Positions 51,779 through 60,491 of a stretch of DNA of 64,000 bases are shown here, piece by piece. Made by a program: the position numbers and the translations under genes. The notes under the pieces are model-generated. The model searched no databases. It was given only the letters and a program-made list of their open reading frames with translations, and was not told the origin of the DNA. The number at the start of each line of letters is the position of its first letter. Position 1 is the first letter of the stretch. The DNA is from Clostridia bacterium (GTDB lineage: Bacteria; Bacillota; Clostridia; Lachnospirales; Anaerotignaceae), in NCBI GenBank assembly GCA_022651385.1, contig JALCQR010000009.1, forward strand, positions 62,001 through 126,000, in the 5' to 3' direction.

Positions 51779-54244
51779 ATGGCAGGAGCTGATAGTACCG
51801 TAGCAAAAAATACCGGGGTGCTTCTTGAAGCAAACCATATCGTTAAACAGTACGGCAAAACAACCGCAACGAATGATGTAAGTATTTATATTAACTATGG
51901 CGAGGTACTTGCACTTGTTGGAGGCAACGGAGCCGGAAAAAGTACACTTACAAGAATGATATCCGGTGTTACAAAGCCGGACAGCGGAGAAGTTATATTT
52001 GAAGGACAAAAGCTTGATTTAAACACATTCAATTCAAGAATGGCAACTCAGATGGGTATCAGAGTTGTTTATCAGGAATTATCTCTTTGCACTAATTTAA
52101 AAGTATATGAAAATTTTTATGTTGAACTTTATTCTATGTTTAAAGGCGATTTTAAATGGCGCAAAAACGCTCAGAAAATGGCCAAAAATATTATTAACGA
52201 AATATTTCCAGATAGCGGAATTGATGTTAACGCAAGACTCGACGAACTTACAATTGCTCAACAGCAGATGTGCGAAATATCCCGTGCTTTTGCAGACAAA
52301 AAGTTAAAGCTTCTTATACTTGATGAGCCTACATCATCACTTGCTGAGGAACAGACAAATCAGCTTATTGAATATATTAAGAAAAAAGCTAAAGATGGAA
52401 TTTCTTTTATATATATATCCCACCGTCTTAAAGAAATAATCGCTCTTGTTGACAGGGTTGACATAATGCAGAACGGGAAAAAGATATGGGAAGGCAACAT
52501 AGAAGAAACAAATGAGGATGACCTCGTACTTAAAATGAGCGGTATTCTTGACAAAAAGGATTGTACCGAAGAAGAAGTATTATATAAATATGAGCCTGAA
52601 AAACTAAATGAAAATGTGTACGTGAAAATGAATAATTTCACTGGTTCAGGCTTGAAAAATGTGGATTTTGAAATAAAAGGCGGAGAAATAATCGGTGTTG
52701 CAGGCCTTGAGGGAAATGGACAGAAAGACCTTCTGCATGCTATATTTGAAAGTAAAAACCGCAAAAAAGCTGGAATTGATTTCAAAGGCTCAATTGCGTA
52801 TGTAACCGGCGACCGTAAAAAAGAGGGTAATTTTGTTCTTTGGGACATACTTCAGAACATGATGATAACAAAGCTCTCTTTCGGAAAGCTATTTAAAGTA
52901 AATAACGAAGCGGCACTCCATGACGACGCAAAAAAATGGTATGACAAGCTGAAAATCAAAAGTGACGGCATGGACCAGAAAATTGTAGACCTTTCAGGCG
53001 GAAATCAGCAGAAGGTACTTGTAGCGAGAGCTATGGTGGCAGATGCTGACATAATAATACTTGACGATCCTACGAGAGGCGTTGATATTGTAACAAAACG
53101 TCAGATATACGAGCTTCTTATTGAAGCTGCAAATAATGGAAAACTTGTTATATTTTACAGCTCTGAAAACATTGAGCTCGAGCTTTGCAACCGTGTTTTC
53201 GTAATGCGTTACGGCACAGTTGTTAAAGAACTTAAAGAAAAAGAAGTTGTTGCCGATTCTATAGTTGAAGCTTCATTTATGGGTGAAGAACTTAAACCTG
53301 TAAAGAATGACAAGAAAAAATCAAAAGGGCTTAAAATTACAAAAAGCGATGCTTTTATACCATTTGTAGCTATGATGGTAATATATGCGGTATGTGCTTT
53401 TAAAAACAGTTCGGTGCTTTCGCCTTTTGGTATAGAGCTTCTTTTAAGCGGTGCGCTTCCGCTAATAGTGCTGTCTCTTTCTCAGATGTTTATAATCGGC
53501 CTTGGACATGTGGACCTCGGCGTAGGATATTTTATGGGTATAGTTAATGTTATATGTGCCACGTGGCTTTATACAAATCCGGCTCTTGGATTTGGAGCTC
53601 TTATACTGATACTTTTATTTTATGCCTGCATGGGGCTTATAATCTACTATAGAAATATACCCGCTGTTATAATGACTCTCGGTGCGTCATTTATATGGAA
53701 GGGCTTGGGAATTACAATACAGCGTTCACCCGGAGGCCAGGTTCCGCAGTGGATACAGGCAATATTTACTTTAGACTCAACTATACCTATATGCCTTATA
53801 CTTGCGGTAGTTATTACAGCTCTTGCACTGTTGTTTTACAGGTCTAAATACGGAACAGTAATGAAAGGATTCGGCAACAACCCTATGGCGCTTGTAAGAA
53901 GCGGTTGGTCACAGCCTAAAGCATATTTTTCAATTTATCTTACGGCAGGAATAATAGCAATGATTGCCGGTTTCATAATAAGCGGTATTTCCGGTGCGTC
54001 AGACACTAACGCTTCCGGAACATATACACTTCAGACAATATGTTCAGTTATAGTTGGCGGCGGATACCTTCTCGGAGGTTTGGTTTCAGTTGTAGGAGCA
54101 GTCTTCGGTGCTATGACATTCTCGCTTATAAGTGTATTGCTCGGATTTCTTAATGTAAGTACAGACTATGTTGCCGCCGTACAAGGCGCAATTCTTCTGA
54201 TAATACTTGGAATACGTGCATTTAAGAAGGGAGAGAAGAACTAA
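51779..54244 (+). CDS. ABC transporter: double ATPase fused to a permease
   Basis: An 821-residue fusion. Residues about 15-245 are ATPase domain 1 (Walker A GGNGAGKST at 48-56, LTIAQQQ in place of LSGGQ, LLILDEPTSSL). Residues about 265-500 are ATPase domain 2 (degenerate Walker A GLEGNGQKD, LSGGNQQKV, IIILDDPTRGVD). This is the RbsA/MglA layout. After a lysine-rich linker (about 505-520), an RbsC-like permease with about eight membrane helices fills 525-821. ATPase and permease are normally separate genes. The partner permease starts at the last base of the stop. Cytosolic membrane side; imports the ligand of the upstream binding protein. Confidence 0.92.
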   Translation: MAGADSTVAKNTGVLLEANHIVKQYGKTTATNDVSIYINYGEVLALVGGNGAGKSTLTRMISGVTKPDSGEVIFEGQKLDLNTFNSRMATQMGIRVVYQELSLCTNLKVYENFYVELYSMFKGDFKWRKNAQKMAKNIINEIFPDSGIDVNARLDELTIAQQQMCEISRAFADKKLKLLILDEPTSSLAEEQTNQLIEYIKKKAKDGISFIYISHRLKEIIALVDRVDIMQNGKKIWEGNIEETNEDDLVLKMSGILDKKDCTEEEVLYKYEPEKLNENVYVKMNNFTGSGLKNVDFEIKGGEIIGVAGLEGNGQKDLLHAIFESKNRKKAGIDFKGSIAYVTGDRKKEGNFVLWDILQNMMITKLSFGKLFKVNNEAALHDDAKKWYDKLKIKSDGMDQKIVDLSGGNQQKVLVARAMVADADIIILDDPTRGVDIVTKRQIYELLIEAANNGKLVIFYSSENIELELCNRVFVMRYGTVVKELKEKEVVADSIVEASFMGEELKPVKNDKKKSKGLKITKSDAFIPFVAMMVIYAVCAFKNSSVLSPFGIELLLSGALPLIVLSLSQMFIIGLGHVDLGVGYFMGIVNVICATWLYTNPALGFGALILILLFYACMGLIIYYRNIPAVIMTLGASFIWKGLGITIQRSPGGQVPQWIQAIFTLDSTIPICLILAVVITALALLFYRSKYGTVMKGFGNNPMALVRSGWSQPKAYFSIYLTAGIIAMIAGFIISGISGASDTNASGTYTLQTICSVIVGGGYLLGGLVSVVGAVFGAMTFSLISVLLGFLNVSTDYVAAVQGAILLIILGIRAFKKGEKN

Positions 54245-55221
54245 TGAATGAAAACAAAGCAAAGAAAAAGTTTTCTCTTAGTGATGCGTCATGGGTATAT
54301 GTAATGTTTGGTTCAATCGCAATGTGGCTTGCAATGTGTGCCATATCAGGAAAGTTTTCATTTGAAAGCCTTCAGACAAACATCATTGCCGCTACTTTCC
54401 TTGCAATAGTTTCTATAGGTCAGATGCTTGTAGTAACAACAGGCAAAGGCGCAATGGACCTTTCAATACCCGGTACAATTACACTTGCGGCATTTCTTAA
54501 TTCAATGCTTATAAACGGAGACCCAAACAAGATTGTAGTAGGCATTATAATTATTGTGCTTACAGGTGCTGCAATAGGCGTTTTCAACAGCATATGCGTA
54601 CTTGGATTAAAAATTCCTCCTATGATAGCAACTCTTGCCGTAAATTATATACTTAGCTCTTTTGCTATGATGTGCAACAGCCATATGGGATTTGAAAGAC
54701 TTGTTCAGGCTGATGTGCTTGTTGCAATAGCAAGCGGAAAAACATTCGGCATATATAATATGATATTTGTTGTGGCGGCAATAACCATACTTGTCGTATT
54801 TCTTCTGAAAAAAACTACATACGGAAAATCTTTGATTGCTCTTGGTCAGAATGACCTTGCCGCATATATTGCAGGTATGCACATAAATAAAGTGCAGATA
54901 TTTACATATATATTGGGCGGTGTACTGGGGGCAATAGCCGGACTTCTGATTTCAGTGCGTTCAGGCGGTGCTTTCCTTGGTATGGGCGATGATTATCTTA
55001 TGGATACCGTAGCCGGTGTTGTACTTGGCGGCACTCTTATGTCCGGCGGACGTGCGTGTGCTGTTGGTACAGTTTTTGGATGTCTGTTTATAAGAATTGT
55101 TGTTACTCTTATGCAGCTTGCACAATTTGACATAGGTGTACAATATATTATAAAAGGCATACTTATAGTTGCAATAATAATAATAGGTACACCTTCAAGA
55201 AGAAAAACAGAACAAATGTGA
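54244..55221 (+). CDS. ABC transporter permease (RbsC/BPD_transp_2 family)
   Basis: A 325-residue permease with about nine membrane helices; GAMDLSIPGTITLAAFLNSM, GLKIPPMIATLAVNYIL and VAGVVLGGTLMSGGRACAVG are the family landmarks. It should pair with the permease part of the fused protein to give a heterodimeric channel. It starts one base into the upstream stop and has GGGAGAG upstream. Confidence 0.93.
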   Translation: MNENKAKKKFSLSDASWVYVMFGSIAMWLAMCAISGKFSFESLQTNIIAATFLAIVSIGQMLVVTTGKGAMDLSIPGTITLAAFLNSMLINGDPNKIVVGIIIIVLTGAAIGVFNSICVLGLKIPPMIATLAVNYILSSFAMMCNSHMGFERLVQADVLVAIASGKTFGIYNMIFVVAAITILVVFLLKKTTYGKSLIALGQNDLAAYIAGMHINKVQIFTYILGGVLGAIAGLLISVRSGGAFLGMGDDYLMDTVAGVVLGGTLMSGGRACAVGTVFGCLFIRIVVTLMQLAQFDIGVQYIIKGILIVAIIIIGTPSRRKTEQM

Positions 55222-55244
55222 TTATACGTGAAAGGATGATTTTA

Positions 55245-55988
55245 ATGAAAAAATTAGATGCCCATATACATTTGGGGTGGGACTATGTGTTTGATGAAGG
55301 CCAGACAGAAGAACAAATACTTACAGTTGACAAGGAATTTGGCATAACAGGCGGCATAGTTCAGCCATATCTTCCAAGAATGTATATGGAAGACACAAGA
55401 CAGATACATAACAGAGTTAAAAAATTCTGTGACGATAATCCTACATATTACGGAATGGTTTCAATCAATCCTCATTTTTCGCCTGAAGATTATATAACAG
55501 AGGCAACAAGATGTGTAAAAGAACTTGGATTTGTAGGACTTAAAATCACAACTCTCGGACATGCCTGCCATCCAGGAAGCAAAGATGCTTATACAGTATA
55601 TAAAACAGCGCTTAAACTTGGTGTTCCGGTAATGGTACATACAGGTGCCGGTGCACCTTTTGCAGATCCAATACAGCTGGAAAAGCCTCTTATGGATTTT
55701 CCGGATTTGAAAATTGTTATAGCTCACTGCGGCAAAGATGAAATGAGCACTCAGGCAATATCTCTTGCCAGAAGATTTGAAAACTGTTATCTTGAGCCAA
55801 GCTGGTGCTCGGTTGTTTCGCTTAAAAAAATGAAAGAGACCGTAGGTCCTGAAAAAATAATGTTTTCGGCCGATGTCCTTCATAATATAGCTACTGAAAC
55901 AACTATATATGACTGCATATTTAAAGATGAAAAAGAACGTGAGCAGGTATTTTATAAAACATGTGAATCTGTATTTAATCTTAAGTAA
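55245..55988 (+). CDS. Amidohydrolase family protein (amidohydrolase 2 type)
   Basis: A 247-residue TIM-barrel metal hydrolase: LDAHIHLGWDY (HxH), VMVHTGAG (His), IVIAHCGKDE (His) and FSADVLHN (Asp) provide the usual metal and catalytic set. The amidohydrolase-2 branch includes lactonases and decarboxylases of ring or side-chain acids. Cotranscribed with the ABC transporter, so it probably acts on the imported compound or a product. ATG 55245 has GAAAGG ten bases upstream. Confidence 0.85.
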   Translation: MKKLDAHIHLGWDYVFDEGQTEEQILTVDKEFGITGGIVQPYLPRMYMEDTRQIHNRVKKFCDDNPTYYGMVSINPHFSPEDYITEATRCVKELGFVGLKITTLGHACHPGSKDAYTVYKTALKLGVPVMVHTGAGAPFADPIQLEKPLMDFPDLKIVIAHCGKDEMSTQAISLARRFENCYLEPSWCSVVSLKKMKETVGPEKIMFSADVLHNIATETTIYDCIFKDEKEREQVFYKTCESVFNLK

Positions 55989-56018
55989 CAAAATGGCTAA
56001 AAACTTCCTTTAACATAT

Positions 56019-56050
56019 GCTCCGGAGAAGTTCCCTTCTTTCTCTGGGGC
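56019..56050 (+). other. Intercistronic hairpin before the alcohol dehydrogenase gene
   Basis: GCTCCGGAGAA pairs with TTCTCTGGGGC (two wobble pairs) without a T run; probably an mRNA processing or stability element. Confidence 0.65.
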
Positions 56051-56093
56051 TTAAAAAATTATTGTCTTTATAAATTATAAAGGAGTGGTATAA

Positions 56094-57188
56094 ATGAGTG
56101 AAACAACAGTAACATTTGCCGGTTATACTATCGGGTATGGTAAGGAAACATACAAAGAGCTTGGCCCAATCTGCTCAAGATATGGTAAGAAAGCCGTAGT
56201 TATCGGGGGAGAGAGAGCTCTTGCCGCAGCAAAACCTTATATTACAGAGGCAGTAAAAGGCACGGGCATTGAAATTACAGGTTTTGAATGGTTTGGCGGA
56301 GTAGCATCATATGAAAACGCCGAAAGACTCGCAAAAATAGATTCAGTTAAAAACGCAGATATGATTTTTGCATGCGGCGGCGGAAAAGCAATTGATACAT
56401 CAAAATGTGTAGCAAGAAATCTTGACAAGCCTTTCTTTACATTTCCTACGATAGCAGCAACATGTGCATCTATCACTGCAATTGCTGTTATGTATTATCC
56501 AAACGGCGTCCAAAAAGACGTATTTGTTGGAAAGAGACCTGCAATACATGCTTTTATTAATCTTAATATAATCGCACAGGCTCCTCCTATTTATCTTTGG
56601 GCAGGAATTGGCGATACTCTTGCTAAATATACAGAAGTTCCGTTCTCATCAAGAGGCCACGAGCATGAAATGGCTCATAAGGATGCACTTCCTCTCTGCA
56701 TGAGCAGAATGACAGGCGAACCGCTTCTTCAGTACGGCAAGGAAGCATATGACCTTGTAAAACAGGGAAAGACCTCATTTGCTCTTGAGCAAACAGTTCT
56801 TGCAATTACTGTTACAAGCGGCATGGTTTCGTATCTTATTGATGCTTTCAAGTACAACTCAAGCATGGGACACGCAATATTCTATGGTATGACTGTTCTT
56901 CCGCAGATTGAGGAAAAACATCTTCACGGCGAAGTTGTATCTTACGGCGTACTTTGTATGCTTATGATGGACAAACAGATGGATCTTCTTGACAAAATCT
57001 ATAAATTTATGAAATCAATAGGACTTCCTACAAAACTTGCCGATATGGATGTTAAAATTGAGGAAATGGGACCTGCAATTGAAAGTGCTGCTACAAAATA
57101 TGACATTGAGTTTGCACCTTACAAGATTACAAAAGAGCTTATGATGCAGGCTGTTAAAGACCTCGAAGAATATAACAAAACGCATTGA
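56094..57188 (+). CDS. Iron-containing alcohol dehydrogenase / glycerol dehydrogenase-like
   Basis: A 364-residue NAD(P)-dependent dehydrogenase of the glycerol-dehydrogenase group. GGGKAIDTSKCVA is the nucleotide motif (about 98-110), and FPTIAATCASITAIAVMY follows. Metal-binding positions are in IGDTLAKYTE, SMGHAIFYGM and HLHGEVVSYG (Asp and two His). It would oxidise or reduce a polyol or hydroxy-ketone linked to the imported substrate. AAAGGAG precedes the ATG. Last gene of the operon. Confidence 0.88.
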   Translation: MSETTVTFAGYTIGYGKETYKELGPICSRYGKKAVVIGGERALAAAKPYITEAVKGTGIEITGFEWFGGVASYENAERLAKIDSVKNADMIFACGGGKAIDTSKCVARNLDKPFFTFPTIAATCASITAIAVMYYPNGVQKDVFVGKRPAIHAFINLNIIAQAPPIYLWAGIGDTLAKYTEVPFSSRGHEHEMAHKDALPLCMSRMTGEPLLQYGKEAYDLVKQGKTSFALEQTVLAITVTSGMVSYLIDAFKYNSSMGHAIFYGMTVLPQIEEKHLHGEVVSYGVLCMLMMDKQMDLLDKIYKFMKSIGLPTKLADMDVKIEEMGPAIESAATKYDIEFAPYKITKELMMQAVKDLEEYNKTH

Positions 57189-57303
57189 TGTAACAATTTA
57201 TATAGTATAACTAATATTTTTGGGCTGTTTGAAATTTTTATTAAGCTTATAAAAGGTTTGCTGTAATATTTGGGGAAGGGCAGCGCCGCCAAGGAGATAA
57301 AAA

Positions 57304-57354
57304 ATGGCACAAAAATATTATTTTGGCCTTAAATCGGCTGCTAATTCTTTTTAA
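57304..57354 (+). CDS. Possible 16-residue peptide with strong ribosome site
   Basis: AAGGAG seven bases before ATG and then MAQKYYFGLKSAANSF to a stop, directly ahead of the terminator. Without homologues this may be chance, or a small RNA with translated leader. It has an upstream G+C-rich stretch (57276-57290, GGAAGGGCAGCGCCG). Confidence 0.3.
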   Translation: MAQKYYFGLKSAANSF

Positions 57355-57356
57355 TA

Positions 57357-57395
57357 CACCGACATCGATGATAATTCATCGGTGCCGGCATTTTA
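57357..57395 (+). terminator. Terminator of the transporter operon
   Basis: CACCGA...TCGGTG stem with an inner ATCGATGAT-AATTCAT hairpin, followed by GCCGGCATTTTATTT. Confidence 0.6.
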
Positions 57396-57463
57396 TTTAT
57401 AAAATTAAATAAGAAGATTAAAAATTTTATATTTATTCTCTTGAATTAAATAAATGCATAGAC

Positions 57464-58729
57464 TTAAATTGATACAATTTTACTGTACTCCTCAACTGCT
57501 TTTTCTGCTGATTCTTTGCGTATATTATAAATATCTTTGTAATTATTCATAAGCAAAGAAAATATTGAAGAAGAGATGCTGCCGTTTTCTACCATTTGGC
57601 TAAGAACTGCTGCCGTTTTTTCATCGGACATGCCTTTTCGATATGGCCTGTCCTCAGTTATTGCAGTGAATATATCTGCAACAGCCATTATACGGGAACC
57701 AAGCGAAAGACTGTCTGCCTTAAGGTGAAAAGGATATCCGTGACCGTTTAGTTTTTCGTGATGATAAGCTGCCCATTGAGTTATAATTTCAAACCCTCTT
57801 ATTGGTTTTAAAAGACGGTATGTATAAAAACTATGACCTCTTATAATATCAAATTCCGCCGGCTCCAGTTTATCCTGTTTTTCAAGTATGTTTTGAGGGA
57901 TTGCCAGTTTCCCGATATCGTGAAGATTACCGGCTATTCTCATCATTTTACATTCATCTTTGGAAAATCCTGACAGCTCAGCCAATTTTTCGGCGGCAGC
58001 CGCTACTCCGGCGGAATGCATTGCCGTAAAAGGACTTCGGAAATCTATAATACGTGAGAAAATCTTAGTTAAATCTACCACTTGGTCTAATGTTAATTTT
58101 ATAGCTTCAAGATATAAGTCGTTGGGAATATTAGAAACCATAGGCTGGTAAATAAGGTCCAGCCACAATGACTCGGTATCGCATATATCTAAAAATGCGT
58201 CTACCAATTCCGGCATAAAAATTGTATTTCTTCTGCTTTTTATATTTTCTCTTATTTTGTCTATTTGACTTATTATGTTTTTTTTGTCGTTTACCTGAAC
58301 TGCAATTCTGTCTGAAATATGGAGAATATGGCTCAGCATTGAAACTTTTTCTCCGCCGCATAATCTGCCTTTGCCATAATCCCAAGGGATATGATGAAAT
58401 TTAATTACATTTGCAACATCGCTAAACAAGGGAAAATCACTGAGCAGCTTTGCTCCTATTAAAGCATGATTTTCTGCTGTAAATGGTTCTTCTTCTATTA
58501 ATTCCAACCTGTCATTTAAAGATAAAGCACCTATGTCGTGAAGGAGCGCAGAAAGCACCAATGTCTGTTTTTGTTCTATTGGAAGCTCAAGTTTTTCTGC
58601 AAAATTATAAGCCAAGTAAGCAACCTGATGATGATGATTTGCAACCTCATTGCTTATTAAATCGACGGCGTTTGTCATGCAAACTACTAAATCATATAAA
58701 TTTGAAAAATATCGATTGCTGTAATACAT
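57464..58729 (-). CDS. HD-GYP domain protein, candidate c-di-GMP phosphodiesterase
   Basis: A 421-residue cytosolic protein with two HD modules. The N-terminal HD (about 25-150) has NHHHQVAYLA and LSALLHDIGAL. The C-terminal HD-GYP (about 225-400) has NLHDIGKLAIP, GHSFYTYRLL and the diagnostic HHEKLNGHGYP. HD-GYP enzymes break c-di-GMP to pGpG or GMP. GGGGGT precedes the ATG. It follows the GGDEF gene by 33 bases on the same strand, so synthesis and breakdown are encoded together. Confidence 0.92.
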   Translation of the reverse strand: MYYSNRYFSNLYDLVVCMTNAVDLISNEVANHHHQVAYLAYNFAEKLELPIEQKQTLVLSALLHDIGALSLNDRLELIEEEPFTAENHALIGAKLLSDFPLFSDVANVIKFHHIPWDYGKGRLCGGEKVSMLSHILHISDRIAVQVNDKKNIISQIDKIRENIKSRRNTIFMPELVDAFLDICDTESLWLDLIYQPMVSNIPNDLYLEAIKLTLDQVVDLTKIFSRIIDFRSPFTAMHSAGVAAAAEKLAELSGFSKDECKMMRIAGNLHDIGKLAIPQNILEKQDKLEPAEFDIIRGHSFYTYRLLKPIRGFEIITQWAAYHHEKLNGHGYPFHLKADSLSLGSRIMAVADIFTAITEDRPYRKGMSDEKTAAVLSQMVENGSISSSIFSLLMNNYKDIYNIRKESAEKAVEEYSKIVSI

Positions 58730-58762
58730 GTTTTACCCCCAAAACTTTCGTTGGATAAATAC

Positions 58763-59647
58763 TTAGCACTTTTTTTTATTTTGTTTTTTTGATTCATACA
58801 TTTTTTCATCGGCCAATCTTATGATTTCCTCAGCCGTAAGTGCGGAATCAAACATTGTTATTACTCCTGAAGAGATAGTTACACTTACATTATGACTTTG
58901 CATGTTTATTGTTTTAGATACGACGTCACAGCAGATTTTCTTTGAAATACTTCTCGCGTCTTCGTTTACGGTGTTATTTAAGCAAACCAAAAATTCGTCA
59001 CCGCCATAGCGTGCTGCCCAATCTGTGTCAGTTCTTATACAATGTTTTATGGCTTTTGCAACAAGTTTTATAGATTTGTCGCCTGCCTCATGACCATATG
59101 TATCGTTTATTGTCTTCATGTTATTAATATCAATAAAAATAACTGACAAAGGACTTTTGTTTACTGTTGCTTTTATAATATTTATAGGCAGACGATCATC
59201 TAAAAACCTGCGATTGTATAAGCCTGTAAGCGGATCTTTAATTACCATATCGTTTATGTTATGTACAACATTGCTTATAAGCTGATTTTTTGTGTAATCA
59301 CCTGTACCAATTACCATACTGTCTGTTGCATTTTTGAACAGTTCCAGTACAACGCTTTGCTCAGAGGTTTCAATAGGCAGCGCTGTAACCAGCATAATTG
59401 CGTTTGGACTGCACTCGAGTTTAATAAAACTTTTATTTTCTTTATAGGCACGAACAGAAATGCAGTTATCGCATATACATCCATTTTTCCAATATGTATA
59501 ACATATTTTATTTGTTTTAACTATGCAGTTGTTTTTATACTCCATAACATTTTTTGCCACAGGATCAACAAGCCTAACCACATCATACATTTTACTAAAA
59601 AAATCCAGGTTTTTCTGCAATTTGTCAAGAGTTATTTTTTCAGACAT
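58763..59647 (-). CDS. GGDEF diguanylate cyclase with Cys-containing sensor region
   Basis: A 294-residue protein. Residues about 1-120 are a PAS-like or PocR-like sensor region with cysteines in NKICYTYWKNGCICDNC, which could bind a metal, cluster or haem. The GGDEF domain (about 135-290) starts KDPLTGLYNRRFLD and carries the active-site ARYGGDEFLV (about 218-227). The allosteric RxxD is not in register (TDTD instead), so no product inhibition is expected. It makes c-di-GMP. GAGGTG lies upstream of the ATG. Confidence 0.9.
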   Translation of the reverse strand: MSEKITLDKLQKNLDFFSKMYDVVRLVDPVAKNVMEYKNNCIVKTNKICYTYWKNGCICDNCISVRAYKENKSFIKLECSPNAIMLVTALPIETSEQSVVLELFKNATDSMVIGTGDYTKNQLISNVVHNINDMVIKDPLTGLYNRRFLDDRLPINIIKATVNKSPLSVIFIDINNMKTINDTYGHEAGDKSIKLVAKAIKHCIRTDTDWAARYGGDEFLVCLNNTVNEDARSISKKICCDVVSKTINMQSHNVSVTISSGVITMFDSALTAEEIIRLADEKMYESKKQNKKKC

Positions 59648-59849
59648 ATCACTTTCACCTCAAATAGCATTATAAAGAAGATGTATAATATTGTCAAACT
59701 TTACAAATGCATATTTATATTAATTATTATTATTATTTAACTTGAGATTTTTTAGAGAAAATTTTTTAATTAATTTATAAAATTAAATAAGAACTACTGT
59801 GTTATGCAACGATTTTTTAAAATAAAAAAAATAGCCGGTTTTAAGCCGG

Positions 59850-60032
59850 TTATTTTATAAGGTTATTTACTATACTATCCATATCTTCTTTTGAGCGTGC
59901 ATGATGTGAACGCTGAATAACACGATTTCTTGAAACTTCGTCAAGATCAGAAAAAGCTCTCATAGCATCAATGTTTTTGGCAAGAGCCATGCCAAGGCCG
60001 ATAGGAATTTCGTCATCATTTAGCAAACCCAT
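59850..60032 (-). CDS. Small conserved protein, 60 residues (paralogue of 48759-48941)
   Basis: MGLLNDDEIPIGLGMALAKN...SDLDEVSRNRVIQRSH then ARSKEDM and a short helix. Same length and pattern as the protein at 48759. The ATG at 60032 follows GAGGTGATAAAA; a frame starting at 60080 lies upstream of this site. The GAATA-N18-ATACTA pair (60050-60078) is identical in spacing to the first copy. Confidence 0.78.
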   Translation of the reverse strand: MGLLNDDEIPIGLGMALAKNIDAMRAFSDLDEVSRNRVIQRSHHARSKEDMDSIVNNLIK

Positions 60033-60217
60033 TTTTATCACCTCAAATTTAGTATAGTAATGAAATAAAATTTTATTCATAATATGCTTTTGTTAATTAT
60101 GTATTATATGCCAATAATTTATAGGCATAAATTGTTTTATACTTATGAGTTTTAAAAATTGAAAACTTTGCATAACTTTTTTATTTTTCATAAATAATGT
60201 ATAAGAGGTGAATGAGT

Positions 60218-60370
60218 ATGGCAAAAGCTGGAATGAGAAGACCAAGTCCGGAACAACCGCATGGAACAGAAAGCAATCATAAAAACAAATTTCATAAAAA
60301 TGATGCAGAACCAGTTCCGGAAATACAAGGCAAAGCTAAGTCCGGACATGAAAAGGCCGGAAGAATTTAA
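60218..60370 (+). CDS. Small basic protein, 50 residues
   Basis: MAKAGMRRPSPEQPHGTESN...VPEIQGKAKSGHEKAGRI; rich in Lys, Gly, Pro and His and probably unfolded. It resembles a small conserved Clostridia family that I know only as hypothetical. AGAGGTG precedes the ATG; a terminator follows at once. Divergent from the 60-residue gene. Confidence 0.7.
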   Translation: MAKAGMRRPSPEQPHGTESNHKNKFHKNDAEPVPEIQGKAKSGHEKAGRI

Positions 60371-60376
60371 TATTTA

Positions 60377-60406
60377 AACATCTGTCTATAGGCAGATGTT
60401 TTTTTT
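60377..60406 (+). terminator. Terminator of the small basic protein gene
   Basis: AACATCTGTC-TATA-GGCAGATGTT followed by T8. Confidence 0.92.
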
Positions 60407-60421
60407 GGCTTAAACATAACA

Positions 60422-60442
60422 AAAAAGGGTAACCAAATACAG
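60422..60442 (+). promoter_or_regulatory. 21-bp conserved upstream element, copy 2
   Basis: Identical over 21 bases to 13651-13671 (core GGGTAACCAAATACAG). The start codon of the tail-fibre gene lies 50 bases on, after a TATAAA-like box and AAAGGAGATT. Confidence 0.75.
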
Positions 60443-60491
60443 CTTTAAAGATGTAAAAATGTTCATATAAAATAAAGAAAGGAGATTGCAA

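Noticed and set aside
57271-57300. G+C-rich stretch GGAAGGGCAGCGCCG before AAGGAG, considered as a riboswitch
   Set aside because: No match to the glycine, fluoride, cobalamin or GEMM patterns I know; kept only as context of a possible small peptide.
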